From Chloroflexota bacterium (GTDB lineage: Bacteria > Chloroflexota > Limnocylindria > Limnocylindrales > Limnocylindraceae), in the NCBI GenBank assembly GCA_003670745.1, contig QWQR01000006.1:1-41828 (forward strand): a stretch of 41,828 nucleotides of DNA. Reading direction: 5' to 3'. Position 1 is the first letter of the stretch; the number at the start of each line of letters is the position of its first letter. Below are positions 7,018 through 16,409 of the stretch, piece by piece. The notes under the pieces are model-generated. The model was not told the origin of the DNA. It worked only from the letters and a program-made list of their open reading frames with translations, and made no database searches. The translations under genes were made by a program, and so were the position numbers.

Positions 7018-7842
7018 GTGAGCGCGCAACGACTCACGGTTGCTACCTGGAACGTGAATGGTCTCCGCGCGCGCGTTGAGCGGGTCGGAACCTGGCTCGA
7101 CGCCTTCGCCCCCGACGTGGTGCTCCTTCAGGAGACGAAGTGCAATCCCGAGCAGGTCCCCGCTGAACTCTTCGCGCCGCGAGGCTACACCTGGTGCGCG
7201 CAAGGTGCGGGCGGGCGCAATGGCGTGTTGATCGCCTCACGCGTCGGCCTGGAGCCCTCCGACGATCGCCTTGTGAGCGCAGCAGCACCTGCGAGCGAGG
7301 TCGACCTACTTACTGAGCCGCGCTTCATCAGCGCAACTTGCGCCGGCCTGCGTGTCGCCTCAATCTACGCGCCACATGGCCGCGAGGTCGACTCGCCGTA
7401 CTGGCATGAGAAGCTGCGCTGGTACGCGGCACTCCGCGACTGGTCTGCCACACGCCTCACCGCCGCAGATCCGTTGATCATTGGCGGCGACTTCAACGTT
7501 GCGCCGACCGACGACGATGTGTGGGATCCAGCCGTGCTCGCTGGCGGCACCCACGTGAGCGAGCAAGAACGCGCCGCATTCGCAGCGCTCACCGGGCTCG
7601 GACTCGCTGACGCCGCGGTTGCGCTCGCGACCCCCGAGGAGAAGGCGCCGTACACCTGGTGGGACTATCGCAACGGCGCCTTTCATCGCGGCTGGGGGAT
7701 GCGCATCGACCAGATCCTCGTCGACCCGCGCGCAGGAAGGCTCGTCGCTAGCAGCGTCGACCGCGAGGGGCGTAAGGGTGCGTCGCCCTCAGATCACGCC
7801 GCTCTGCAGGCAACGATTGAGCGCAGCGCAGCAACAGCATGA
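7018..7842 (+). CDS. xth: exodeoxyribonuclease III / AP endonuclease
   Basis: A 274-residue exonuclease III-family Mg-dependent nuclease for base-excision repair, acting on abasic sites and 3' blocking ends. Family motifs are clear: ATWNVNGLRAR at the start with the metal-site Asn, LLQETK with the catalytic Glu, SIYAPHGR, GGDFNVAPTDDDVWDP, TWWDYRNGAFHRGWGMRIDQIL and a terminal SDHA with the catalytic Asp-His. The start is the GTG at 7018. The frame is open further upstream to 6913, but that part overlaps the preceding gene and is not conserved-looking. The ATGA at 7839-7842 overlaps the next gene, so the two are coupled. Confidence 0.93.
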   Translation: MSAQRLTVATWNVNGLRARVERVGTWLDAFAPDVVLLQETKCNPEQVPAELFAPRGYTWCAQGAGGRNGVLIASRVGLEPSDDRLVSAAAPASEVDLLTEPRFISATCAGLRVASIYAPHGREVDSPYWHEKLRWYAALRDWSATRLTAADPLIIGGDFNVAPTDDDVWDPAVLAGGTHVSEQERAAFAALTGLGLADAAVALATPEEKAPYTWWDYRNGAFHRGWGMRIDQILVDPRAGRLVASSVDREGRKGASPSDHAALQATIERSAATA

Positions 7843-8933
7843 GCGCGCAACCGAGCACAGAGCGACTTGCGGCAAGTGATGCGGGGATCGCCCGCGCCGC
7901 AGAGATCGTGCGCGGCGGCGGCCTCGTGGCCATGCCAACGGAGACGGTCTACGGCCTTGGCGCCAACGCGCTCGATCCGATCGCCGTTGCGAAGATCTTC
8001 GCCGCAAAGGAGCGCCCGACCTTCGATCCGCTGATCGTGCACGTGGCCGACCGCGCAGCGCTCAACGACCTGCTCACCACAGAGGCGCTGGCTGATCCTC
8101 GCATCGCCGCCCTCGCTGACGCCCTCTGGCCTGGGCCGCTCACGATCGTCGCAGCGGCGAGTGCATCAATCCCGTCGCTCGTGCGTTCGGGGCTTCCAAC
8201 CGTCGGCGTTCGCATTCCTGATCACCCGGTTGCCCTCGCACTCATTCGCGCCGCAGGCGTGCCGATCGCCGCGCCGAGCGCGAATCGTTTCGGCCGCCTC
8301 TCCCCCACGCGCGCCGAACACGTGCTCGCCGACCTCGACGGCCGCATCGACGCGGTGATCGACGCAGGGGCGACGCGCGTCGGCGTGGAGTCGACCGTCG
8401 TCGCGCTCGATCCGGGTGGGCCCGCCACGCTGCTCCGCCCTGGCGGCGTGAGCCTTGAGCAGCTTCAGTCGCTCCTCGCCCCGCTCGGCGGCATCCAGGT
8501 TGCCGCTGCGGTGCAGGCAGGTTCAACACCACTCCCCGCTCCGGGAATGACCGCGGCGCACTACGCGCCGCGCGCGCCGATCCGACTCTCGAACCATTCG
8601 ACCGAGTCGGCGGCGCCGACCGACGATCCTTTCGCTGGGCTCGACCACTGCGCGCTGCTCGGGATCGACCGTGCCGATCTTGATCGCCTTGAGGCTGAGG
8701 CGAAGCGCGCAAACGTACCCGTCGTTGCCGCCCTCCCCCTCTCCGAGGTGCGCGACCCAGTCGCGGCCGCAGCGGCGCTCTTCGATCTGCTCCATCGCCT
8801 CGACGCGGCGCTCGCGAGCGTCACGAACGGAGGAATCGTCGCGACCCTCTATCCTGCTTCAGGACTCGGTCTGGCGATCGCCGATCGACTCCGCCGTGCC
8901 GCAGCGGCATCAACGAACGGAGCAGCGCAGTGA
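7839..8933 (+). CDS. L-threonylcarbamoyladenylate synthase (Sua5/TsaC type)
   Basis: A 364-residue Sua5-type enzyme that makes threonylcarbamoyl-AMP from threonine, bicarbonate and ATP for the t6A37 modification of ANN-decoding tRNAs. The YrdC-like domain fills about residues 15-205, with GGLVAMPTETVYGLGANA, KIFAAKERPTFDPLIVHV, WPGPLTIV, VGVRIPDHPVA and APSANRFGRLSPT. The C-terminal Sua5 domain begins after the linker around PGMTAAHYAPRAPIRL (about 235). The length fits the two-domain Sua5 rather than the short TsaC. It overlaps exonuclease III by ATGA and the next gene by GTGA. Confidence 0.93.
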   Translation: MSAQPSTERLAASDAGIARAAEIVRGGGLVAMPTETVYGLGANALDPIAVAKIFAAKERPTFDPLIVHVADRAALNDLLTTEALADPRIAALADALWPGPLTIVAAASASIPSLVRSGLPTVGVRIPDHPVALALIRAAGVPIAAPSANRFGRLSPTRAEHVLADLDGRIDAVIDAGATRVGVESTVVALDPGGPATLLRPGGVSLEQLQSLLAPLGGIQVAAAVQAGSTPLPAPGMTAAHYAPRAPIRLSNHSTESAAPTDDPFAGLDHCALLGIDRADLDRLEAEAKRANVPVVAALPLSEVRDPVAAAAALFDLLHRLDAALASVTNGGIVATLYPASGLGLAIADRLRRAAAASTNGAAQ

Positions 8934-9628
8934 CGAAGGCATCTGAGGCGAAGCGCAGCAACTGGCTCTCCGAAGCGATTACCGCCGAAGCGATTCGACG
9001 GCTGCCACAGTCGCTCTTCGGTCAGGCGATCTTTGCAGCGGGGCTTAGCCTGATGGTCGTCGCCGGCGCCGGGCTCCCATCCTGGGAGATCCTGCATCAG
9101 GGGCTCGGCAAGGTTTTCGGCATCACCATTGGACAGGCGGCGCAGCTGAGCGGCCTCGTCGTAATCCTGCTCTGGATTCCGATTCGCCAGCGCCCAGGGC
9201 TCGGCACACTGAGCAACATCATTGCGATCGGCTGGGTGATGGACATCGTCATTCGAAGCCTCGGACTTCTCGGCCTCCCCGCAGACCTGTGGACATCGAA
9301 TCAGCAGCCACTCGCGATCCTCTTCACCCTCGTTGGCACGGCGCTCGTTGGGCTCGGATCTGGGATCTACATCGGCAGCGGCAACGGGCCAGGGCCACGC
9401 GACGGACTCATGACTGGACTCCACCGCCGCACCGGGCGCCAGATCTGGCAGGTGCGTACGGCGATCGAAGTGGTCGTTGGGATCCTCGGATTCGTGCTCG
9501 GTGGAACGTTCGGATTCGGCACCATCTGGTTTGCCTTCACCATCGGTCCGCAGGTGCAGTTCTGGCTGGCCAGACTCGATCGCGGCGGCCGCGCTGAAGC
9601 GCAGGCGGCGCTCGCCGATCGTCGCTAG
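8930..9628 (+). CDS. YczE/YitT-like integral membrane protein
   Basis: A 232-residue membrane protein resembling the YczE family. There are roughly five to six hydrophobic segments, starting after a soluble N-terminal 28 residues. Two conserved-looking polar stretches are present: GAGLPSWEILHQGLGKVFGITIGQ, and the loop GIYIGSGNGPGPRDGLMTGL followed by HRRTGRQIWQVRTAIEV. The YczE/YitT likeness comes from this 'GpGPRDGLM' loop and the helix pattern. Physiological function is not known for most members. The start is GTG overlapping the stop of the Sua5 gene (GTGA). The gene ends the plus-strand operon. Confidence 0.72.
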   Translation: MTKASEAKRSNWLSEAITAEAIRRLPQSLFGQAIFAAGLSLMVVAGAGLPSWEILHQGLGKVFGITIGQAAQLSGLVVILLWIPIRQRPGLGTLSNIIAIGWVMDIVIRSLGLLGLPADLWTSNQQPLAILFTLVGTALVGLGSGIYIGSGNGPGPRDGLMTGLHRRTGRQIWQVRTAIEVVVGILGFVLGGTFGFGTIWFAFTIGPQVQFWLARLDRGGRAEAQAALADRR

Positions 9629-9641
9629 CGCGAGCTCGCGC
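9628..9641. repeat. 14-bp perfect palindrome in a convergent gap
   Basis: GCGCGAGCTCGCGC lies between the YczE-like gene (plus) and ctaAB (minus), starting on the last base of the former's stop codon. It can form a short stem on either strand, but no T-run follows, so a terminator role is only possible. Confidence 0.4.
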
Positions 9642-9649
9642 GGCCTGAA

Positions 9650-11476
<1,827 letters not shown>

Positions 11477-11482
11477 GCACCG

Positions 11483-11488
11483 ATCATA
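11483..11488 (-). promoter_or_regulatory. -10-like TATGAT box of ctaAB
   Basis: TATGAT on the minus strand is followed by 6 nt and the GTG start at 11476, so the transcript is probably leaderless. It lies back to back with the lipoprotein promoter in a 61-nt divergent gap. Confidence 0.55.
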
Positions 11489-11524
11489 TCGTCAAGCGAT
11501 ACGCAACGTGCGCCGCCGCTGCGC

Positions 11525-11530
11525 TAAGGT
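11525..11530 (+). promoter_or_regulatory. -10-like TAAGGT box of the lipoprotein gene
   Basis: TAAGGT, 7 nt, then the ATG at 11538. No ribosome binding site is present. It supports the ATG at 11538 over the longer upstream frame. Confidence 0.5.
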
Positions 11531-11537
11531 GATCTCC

Positions 11538-12533
11538 ATGCGAAACCTTCGAAACGCTGCGCTGCTCGCACTCGCCGCCGCACTAACCCTCGCCGCCTGC
11601 TCCCCTTCGGCTTCATCGAGCAGCCCACCATCAATGTCGACATCTGGTGGTGGCGCTACGGGTGCGCGGACCGGCTGCCTCGATGCTTGGCCAGCGGCAG
11701 GGAGCACGAGCACGACTGGCCCGATCCCAGTGCTGGTGAACAGCGACCTCGCCCCCGGCGAGGCGCGACTGATCCTCGGCCTTGTCGACGGTGCCGGCTT
11801 CCCGCTCGGCGATCCTGGCTGGAAGATTGACGCGGCGCTCTACGACCTTGGCGCAGATGGATGTGCGCCGTTCGCCACCTCGCTCGCCATGCCCTTCGCC
11901 TGGTCGATCGAAAAGGTGCGCGGCTTCTTCATTGGCACAACGACCATTCCGGCGGCAACGCGCGAGCTCGGCTTGCTACTCACCGGCAAGAACGCGGCTG
12001 GTGCAGCGGTGCGAGTCTCATTCGCCGCCGCAGTGGCTGCAGCGCCGATGGCACTTCGCCCGGGCGATGCCGCGCCAACCATCGCCACGCCGATCGCCGC
12101 CGCTGACCCACACGGCGCTGCGGGGATCAGCACCGACCCGACGCCGCTCGCGCGCCTATACGGCAGCTCTGCCGCCGAACTACTCGCGGCGAAGCGCCCC
12201 TTCATGATCGTCTTCGCCTCTCCCGCCTTCTGCGTCTCGCAGGCGTGCGGCCCAACGCTCAAAGTAGTCAAAGCCGCTGCAGTGAAACATTCGTCGGTCG
12301 TGATCATTCACGTCGAGCCGTATGTGATGGCGTGGGATGGCCAACGCCCCCTTCCCGTGATGAAGAGCGGACACCTGCAGCCGAATCCAATCGCCGAGGC
12401 GTGGCGCCTCCCCGTTGAGCCATGGATCTTCACGGTCGGAGCTGACGGAGCGATCCTCCGCTCGTATGAGGGAGTTGTATCGCTCGATGAACTGAACGCC
12501 GCGCTCAAAGAGCTCGAGGCGCTCGGAGGCTAG
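11538..12533 (+). CDS. lipoprotein with C-terminal thioredoxin-like domain
   Basis: A 331-residue exported lipoprotein. Residues 1-20 form a signal peptide ending in the lipobox LAAC, with C21 as the lipidated residue, then a Ser/Gly/Thr-rich tether. The middle part (about 45-185) has two beta-rich repeats of unknown type. From about residue 210 the sequence looks like a thioredoxin/peroxiredoxin fold: PFMIVFASPAFCVSQACGP carries a CX4C pair, followed by VIIHVEPY, a cis-Pro-like LPVEPWIFTV and a C-terminal helix. It could be a membrane-tethered redox or copper-handling protein. Standing opposite ctaAB suggests a part in oxidase assembly, which is an inference. Its TAG stop overlaps the pyrE stop within CTAG. 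Confidence 0.75.
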   Translation: MRNLRNAALLALAAALTLAACSPSASSSSPPSMSTSGGGATGARTGCLDAWPAAGSTSTTGPIPVLVNSDLAPGEARLILGLVDGAGFPLGDPGWKIDAALYDLGADGCAPFATSLAMPFAWSIEKVRGFFIGTTTIPAATRELGLLLTGKNAAGAAVRVSFAAAVAAAPMALRPGDAAPTIATPIAAADPHGAAGISTDPTPLARLYGSSAAELLAAKRPFMIVFASPAFCVSQACGPTLKVVKAAAVKHSSVVIIHVEPYVMAWDGQRPLPVMKSGHLQPNPIAEAWRLPVEPWIFTVGADGAILRSYEGVVSLDELNAALKELEALGG

Positions 12534-13246
12534 CGGCCGGCACTCCCTGGGGCGCCGATCGGCTCCCCCTTCGCGCAGAGCGGGCAGCTCTCGGCCGCAT
12601 ATGAGGCAATGTCGAGCGTCAGCGCGGCGATGAGTGGCAATGGGTCATGCCCTGGCAACTCAATCGCCGTGATCGACGGCGTGCGGTTGGCGAGCACCGC
12701 GGCGGCGATCGGATGCGCCCCGGCCGCGTAGAGCGGTGGAAGCAGCGCCTGCAGCGAACCGCCCGTCGTCAGAATGTCATCGACGAGTAGCACCCGCGCG
12801 CGTGGTGGAATGTGAAAGCCGCGGCGAAACTCTCGTCGCGGCTCGCCGTCGCCGCGTACCTCTTCGGCGAAGATGCCGCGCACGCCGAGCAGTCGACCAA
12901 CCTCGTAGGCGAGGAGCACTCCCCCGGTCGTTGGCCCCACCACCAGATCAATCTCCGTTGCCGTTGCGCGAGCAAGCGCCAGGGCGCGCGCTGCGATGAT
13001 CGCGCAGATCTCCGCCGCCGCCTCGGGGAACTGCAAGAGCGACCACTTCTCTAGGTAGCGATCGCTGTGTCGCCCGCTCTTCAGCAGGTAGTGACCGCGC
13101 TGCAGCGCGCCGGTCGCGAGCAGCAGCCCTTCGACACGACGCGCTGCGAGCGCCTCGTCGCTGGGATCGACTGGACTCGCCGGATACCCGTCGGGGGCGT
13201 GCAGCGGGTCGCGCGGCGGCACGAGTGGTTCGTTGTGGCTGCTCAT
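12530..13246 (-). CDS. pyrE: orotate phosphoribosyltransferase
   Basis: A 238-residue type I phosphoribosyltransferase converting orotate and PRPP to OMP. It has GALQRGHYLLKSGRHSDRY (orotate/ribose contacts), VVGPTTGGVLLAYEVGRLLG, and the PRPP signature VLLVDDILTTGGS near residues 155-167. Compared with the usual length it has an extra acidic/Pro-rich N-terminus of about 30 residues and a C-terminal CPLCAKGEPIGAPG tail common in bacterial relatives. The gene starts 4 nt inside the pyrD stop and is the last gene of the pyr operon. Its stop overlaps the convergent lipoprotein stop. Confidence 0.93.
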   Translation of the reverse strand: MSSHNEPLVPPRDPLHAPDGYPASPVDPSDEALAARRVEGLLLATGALQRGHYLLKSGRHSDRYLEKWSLLQFPEAAAEICAIIAARALALARATATEIDLVVGPTTGGVLLAYEVGRLLGVRGIFAEEVRGDGEPRREFRRGFHIPPRARVLLVDDILTTGGSLQALLPPLYAAGAHPIAAAVLANRTPSITAIELPGHDPLPLIAALTLDIASYAAESCPLCAKGEPIGAPGSAGR

Positions 13247-14289
13247 GACCTCAGCCTATCGCGCAGCGCGGCACCAACGAGATCGGTGACGCGCGGTGCG
13301 CCACGCGAGGCGGCGGCGCGGCGTGCGGATTCGGCGATTGCACCGGGGAGTCCAGGGTCAGCCCAGAGGGCGCTTCCGACGCTCACCGCCGATGCCCCCG
13401 CGGAGAGGAAGTCGAGCGCGTCGGCCGGTGAGCCGATGCCGCCGCCGCCGATGATCGGCAGCGCGCCAACCTGCGCCGCCTCGGCGACCGCGGCGAGTGC
13501 AAGCGGGCGAATGAGCGGCCCAGAGAGCCGCCCGCTCCCCGCGGCGAGCGCCGCACCGCGACGTGCGCGATCGGGGAGGAATCCGACCGGTGAGCCACTG
13601 ATTGACACGATGTCTGCGCCCGCATCAGCAAGATGGGCGACGAGGCGCGCCACGCTCGTCGCCGTCGGTGAGATCTTGGCGATAAGGGGCAGCTCGGTCG
13701 CCTCACGGGCAGCATCGATGAGCCGCGCCGCCTCATCAAGTGACGACTCAAATGGCGCGCCGTCGAGCGCGTCGCATGGGGCGGTGAGATCTAACTCGTA
13801 GGCGTCAATGCCAAGGGTCGCACCACGCCCTTCGACCTTGCGCATCAGTCGCTTCAGCTCCGCCGTGTCACCCGCTGCGACCGACAGGGCGACGGCGCAC
13901 GCTGTATCGCGCCAGGCGGGCGCGTGGCGCTGGATCACCTCGTCGATCCCCGGATTCTCGCGATCGATCGCATGTAGCAGGCCACCTGGAACCTCGACGA
14001 GTCGTGGCGGCAGTCCCGCGCGACGGGCGGTCAGCGTTGCGGTGCGCACCACAAAGAGTCCAACGTCGCGCAAGTCAATGAGCGTCGCCGCCTCTGCGCC
14101 AAAACCGAGCGGTCCACTCGCCACAACTACCGGTCGCTCGAGACGCAGCGGCGCGCGCGCACCAAGCTCGACCGCAAGGTCGATCGTTGCGGCGTTCAGT
14201 CGCTCAGGTGCTGCTGGTGCGGAGGATTTCGTGCGACCTTCGTTTGATCGCGGCGTTGGGTGCACCTTGGTGCGACGACGCGGCGGCAC
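13243..14289 (-). CDS. pyrD: dihydroorotate dehydrogenase-like flavoprotein (divergent active site)
   Basis: A 348-residue FMN TIM-barrel aligned by eye, without gaps, to class 1B PyrD (dihydroorotate to orotate). The FMN parts look sound: VVASGPLGFG, LIAKISPTAT with K205, SGRLSGPLIRPLAL and IIGGGGIGSPADALDFLSAGASAVSVGSAL. The orotate pocket does not. The usual NAIGLQN reads HAIDREN (106-112), the catalytic-loop NxSCPN reads DLTAPC (167-172) so the Cys position is Ala170 with a Cys two residues later, the 'K-T-x-T' Lys is R82, and the NT/NS pair is GS (232-233). The enzyme may act on another substrate or use another base. The start is GTG, sharing one base with the pyrK stop. Confidence 0.8.
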   Translation of the reverse strand: MPPRRRTKVHPTPRSNEGRTKSSAPAAPERLNAATIDLAVELGARAPLRLERPVVVASGPLGFGAEAATLIDLRDVGLFVVRTATLTARRAGLPPRLVEVPGGLLHAIDRENPGIDEVIQRHAPAWRDTACAVALSVAAGDTAELKRLMRKVEGRGATLGIDAYELDLTAPCDALDGAPFESSLDEAARLIDAAREATELPLIAKISPTATSVARLVAHLADAGADIVSISGSPVGFLPDRARRGAALAAGSGRLSGPLIRPLALAAVAEAAQVGALPIIGGGGIGSPADALDFLSAGASAVSVGSALWADPGLPGAIAESARRAAASRGAPRVTDLVGAALRDRLRS

Positions 14290-15161
14290 TACTCGGTCCC
14301 TCCGCTACGAAACTCGCTCATCGGAATCGCCGGACCTTCACGGCAGAGGCGTAGGTCGCCCGAGCGCGCCGGCAGGGTGCAGCCGCCGCAGACGCCACTC
14401 CCGCAGCCGATCTCATGGGTGAGGAGAAGCTGCATCCAGCTACCGCGGTTCGCTCCGCCCTTGGCGCGTGCCCCCGCGCTCGCCGCGACGCGATCCACAC
14501 CACGACGCCCCTGGGCAGCGTCGTAGGCGCCGGCGAGGAGTGCCGCCGATCCCGCTGCGAACGCCTGCTCCGCCCATGACGCGTAGCTCGTGATCAGATC
14601 GGCGGCGACGCCAGCGTGACCGAGGCTGCCGTCTGTAGTCGCAACGACGAGTTCGACCTGCTCTGGAAGGAGGCTCGCTGGCGCAAGATCGTGCGCGCTC
14701 TGCGCCTCTTGGATGAACACCACGGAGCGGCCCGCGGCAACGGCCGATATGGCGAGGAGGCGCAGCCAGGCGAACCCTTCGGTGTCAGAGATGAGCAACA
14801 GGTTCGACCCCTTTGCGTCGAGAGCGATCGGTCGTCCAATCGGGCCGACGAGCGTCAGCGCGTCGCCAACGCGCAACTCGGCGAGCGAATCGCGACCGCC
14901 GTCAGCGCGTGGTTGCAGCGCCACCTCAACGCTGCCGCGCAGTGGATCAACCTTCGTGACTGGTGCAACACGTCGGAGGCGGTAGCCGCCCGCCTCCGCG
15001 CGCACGAGATGCAGTGCATGACCAGGACGAAGGCCCGCAACGAGCGTTGGGGCGCGCAGCTCGAGGGTGGTGCGTCCGGGGGCAAGCTCTCCGATGGCGA
15101 GGATGCTCGCCGCGACGGGCGCAGGGCCCATCGGCGCGTTAAACCTTGGCGCCGTGGTCAC
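14289..15161 (-). CDS. pyrK: PyrK-like iron-sulfur flavoprotein subunit (divergent FAD site)
   Basis: A 290-residue protein of the PyrK/ferredoxin-NADP reductase family, the electron-transfer partner of class 1B PyrD. The [2Fe-2S] site is intact: C253, C258 and C261 in GCGSGVCGGC, with C273 in LRLCREGP. DGSLGHAGVAADLI (178-190) matches the family. Two cofactor motifs are altered. The flavin RPxS-type motif reads RRVAP (63-67), and the glycine-rich GGGxGxxP nucleotide motif reads SDTEGFAWL (125-133). The start is either the GTG at 15161, overlapping orf155 by 23 nt, or the ATG at 15131, 7 nt after that gene's stop; I list the longer. It sits between orf155 and pyrD in the pyr operon. Confidence 0.78.
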   Translation of the reverse strand: MTTAPRFNAPMGPAPVAASILAIGELAPGRTTLELRAPTLVAGLRPGHALHLVRAEAGGYRLRRVAPVTKVDPLRGSVEVALQPRADGGRDSLAELRVGDALTLVGPIGRPIALDAKGSNLLLISDTEGFAWLRLLAISAVAAGRSVVFIQEAQSAHDLAPASLLPEQVELVVATTDGSLGHAGVAADLITSYASWAEQAFAAGSAALLAGAYDAAQGRRGVDRVAASAGARAKGGANRGSWMQLLLTHEIGCGSGVCGGCTLPARSGDLRLCREGPAIPMSEFRSGGTE

Positions 15162-15606
15162 CGGCGACGCCGAGGCCAGCGATGATCGCGCCGGTCGGTC
15201 GCGACTTGAGCCCAGCCGCGCTGCGGAGCGCCGCTTCGATGCGGTCGTACAGATCGGCCGACCCCCAGAGCTCCACGATCTCCGCGGCGCTCACGCGATC
15301 AAGGCTCGAGCGACCGCGCCCCGATGAGGAGATGACACGGAACGAAAGATCGCCGTCGAGGATCAGCTGCGGCGCCTTGGCGCTCCCCGCAAGGATGAGC
15401 GGCGCGACGACGAGGAGGATCGGGCGATGGCTGTTGAGGTAGCGGCGGAGCTGATCCGCGGCGCGCTCTACGGCGGTCAGGCGCTCTGCACCCGCCGCCT
15501 CCGCCGCGTCGGCGGCGCGGCGCGCAAACTCAGGAGAGAGAGTTGAGCGCTTCGGTGCGCCACGCTTTACTGCGCTCTTCTTCGCCACGGGCTTCTTTGC
15601 TGCCAT
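15139..15606 (-). CDS. unknown protein in pyr operon, Lys/Ala-rich N-terminus (orf155)
   Basis: A 155-residue soluble protein I do not recognise. The first 22 residues are Lys/Ala-rich (MAAKKPVAKKSAVKRGAPKR), resembling nucleic-acid-binding tails. Residues about 24-60 are predicted helical (FARRAADAAEAAGAERL and following), then a hydrophobic strand or helix RPILLVVAPLILAG and an alpha/beta tail containing IVELWGSADLYDRIEAAL. It has no cofactor motif. I chose the ATG at 15606, which forms a TGATG junction with orf108. Its position between orf108 and pyrK indicates co-expression with pyrimidine genes, but not a function. Confidence 0.6.
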   Translation of the reverse strand: MAAKKPVAKKSAVKRGAPKRSTLSPEFARRAADAAEAAGAERLTAVERAADQLRRYLNSHRPILLVVAPLILAGSAKAPQLILDGDLSFRVISSSGRGRSSLDRVSAAEIVELWGSADLYDRIEAALRSAAGLKSRPTGAIIAGLGVAGDHGAKV

Positions 15607-15932
15607 CAGCCGCGGTACTCCAAGTCGCGCGAGAGTCGCTCGCGCAGGAACATGGAGTGGTGTCGCTCGAACATCCACTCGCCGGCACGGTGGCCGAGTG
15701 CGCGTGTCGACTCGTCGGCCTCAAGGCGATCGAGCGCCTCGTAGTTTGGAAGGTCGAAGAGGATCACGTTGTCGAAGTCCCAACCGTGGGCAACGTTGTA
15801 CCAGCCGAGGAACTTGATCCCGAACTTCTCTTCATACGTCTTTACGGTGCGCGGGAAAAGGGTGCGCATAAAGAACTTGAAGAAGGGGTCGCGACCCCGA
15901 CGCACGGAGAAGTAGGTTGCTAGGACTGGCAT
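15606..15932 (-). CDS. unknown small protein in pyr operon, possible dimeric alpha-beta barrel (orf108)
   Basis: A 108-residue protein, rich in aromatic residues, with a strand-helix-strand pattern: MPVLATYFSVRR, then FFKFFMRTLFPRTVKTYEEKFGI, then GWDFDNVILFDLPNYEALDRLEAD, and a C-terminal basic-aromatic helix. This layout resembles dimeric alpha-beta barrel (ferredoxin-like) small proteins, but I cannot name a family. It is joined to both neighbours by one-base TGATG overlaps, so the three small orfs form a tightly coupled block inserted between pyrC and pyrK. Confidence 0.65.
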   Translation of the reverse strand: MPVLATYFSVRRGRDPFFKFFMRTLFPRTVKTYEEKFGIKFLGWYNVAHGWDFDNVILFDLPNYEALDRLEADESTRALGHRAGEWMFERHHSMFLRERLSRDLEYRG

Positions 15933-16312
15933 CAGCGGGATTCTCCCACGTCATCGCCGCTCGTGGGTGGCCGTGCGGCAGCGGCGCGCGCCTCATCCTC
16001 GAGCTCGCCGACCGTCTTGCTTCGGCCGCTCAGCGGGGCGCGGCGTCCGCGCCGATCGGCCGCCACGAGGCGCAAGAGGAAGATCGACGTCTGGCCGACG
16101 AGCAGCAGCAGCACGACGACCGCGATGAGGAGGATCGTCGCGATCGTGGCCCCCCAGTTCAGCACCGCAGAGAGCGGCGCCAAGATGATTACGACCACGA
16201 GGGCCACCGCCTGGATCCAGAAGCAGCCGAGCCCTGGACCGCGATCGGCGTTCAGTGGCGCACCCTTGTACTCGGGTGGCTGCGGCGTAGCGGAGGCGGG
16301 CGGAAGACTCAT
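15932..16312 (-). CDS. unknown small membrane protein in pyr operon (orf126)
   Basis: A 126-residue protein. It has a Pro-rich soluble start, two close membrane helices at about residues 31-51 and 55-83 (very Val/Ile/Leu-rich), then a basic stretch AADRRGRR and an acidic tail. The positive charges after the second helix suggest both termini face the cytoplasm. No family is recognised. It starts 97 nt after pyrC, the only sizeable gap in the operon, so an internal promoter is possible: CACAAT lies 6 nt before the ATG. Confidence 0.6.
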   Translation of the reverse strand: MSLPPASATPQPPEYKGAPLNADRGPGLGCFWIQAVALVVVIILAPLSAVLNWGATIATILLIAVVVLLLLVGQTSIFLLRLVAADRRGRRAPLSGRSKTVGELEDEARAAAARPPTSGDDVGESR

Positions 16313-16409
16313 GTGACCATTGTGGCGGGTGGCGCGAACGCCCGCAGAAATCTACGCCGCGCGCACGCCGCAGGCGCCGCGCGCGCCACGGGCGCCGCGC
16401 GACGAGGCG
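16313..16409 (-). other. 97-nt gap inside the pyr operon with GC repeats
   Basis: It holds no gene. GGCGCCGCGCG occurs twice (16373-16383 and 16391-16401, period 18) and GCGGG/CCCGC arms flank a short loop near 16325-16346. No T-run follows either element. An internal start site or partial processing site is possible, but nothing decisive is visible. Confidence 0.4.

Noticed and set aside
16325-16346. Hairpin after pyrC as an intrinsic terminator
   Set aside because: The 5-bp stem has mismatched flanks and no T-run follows. Genes continue on the same strand after it.
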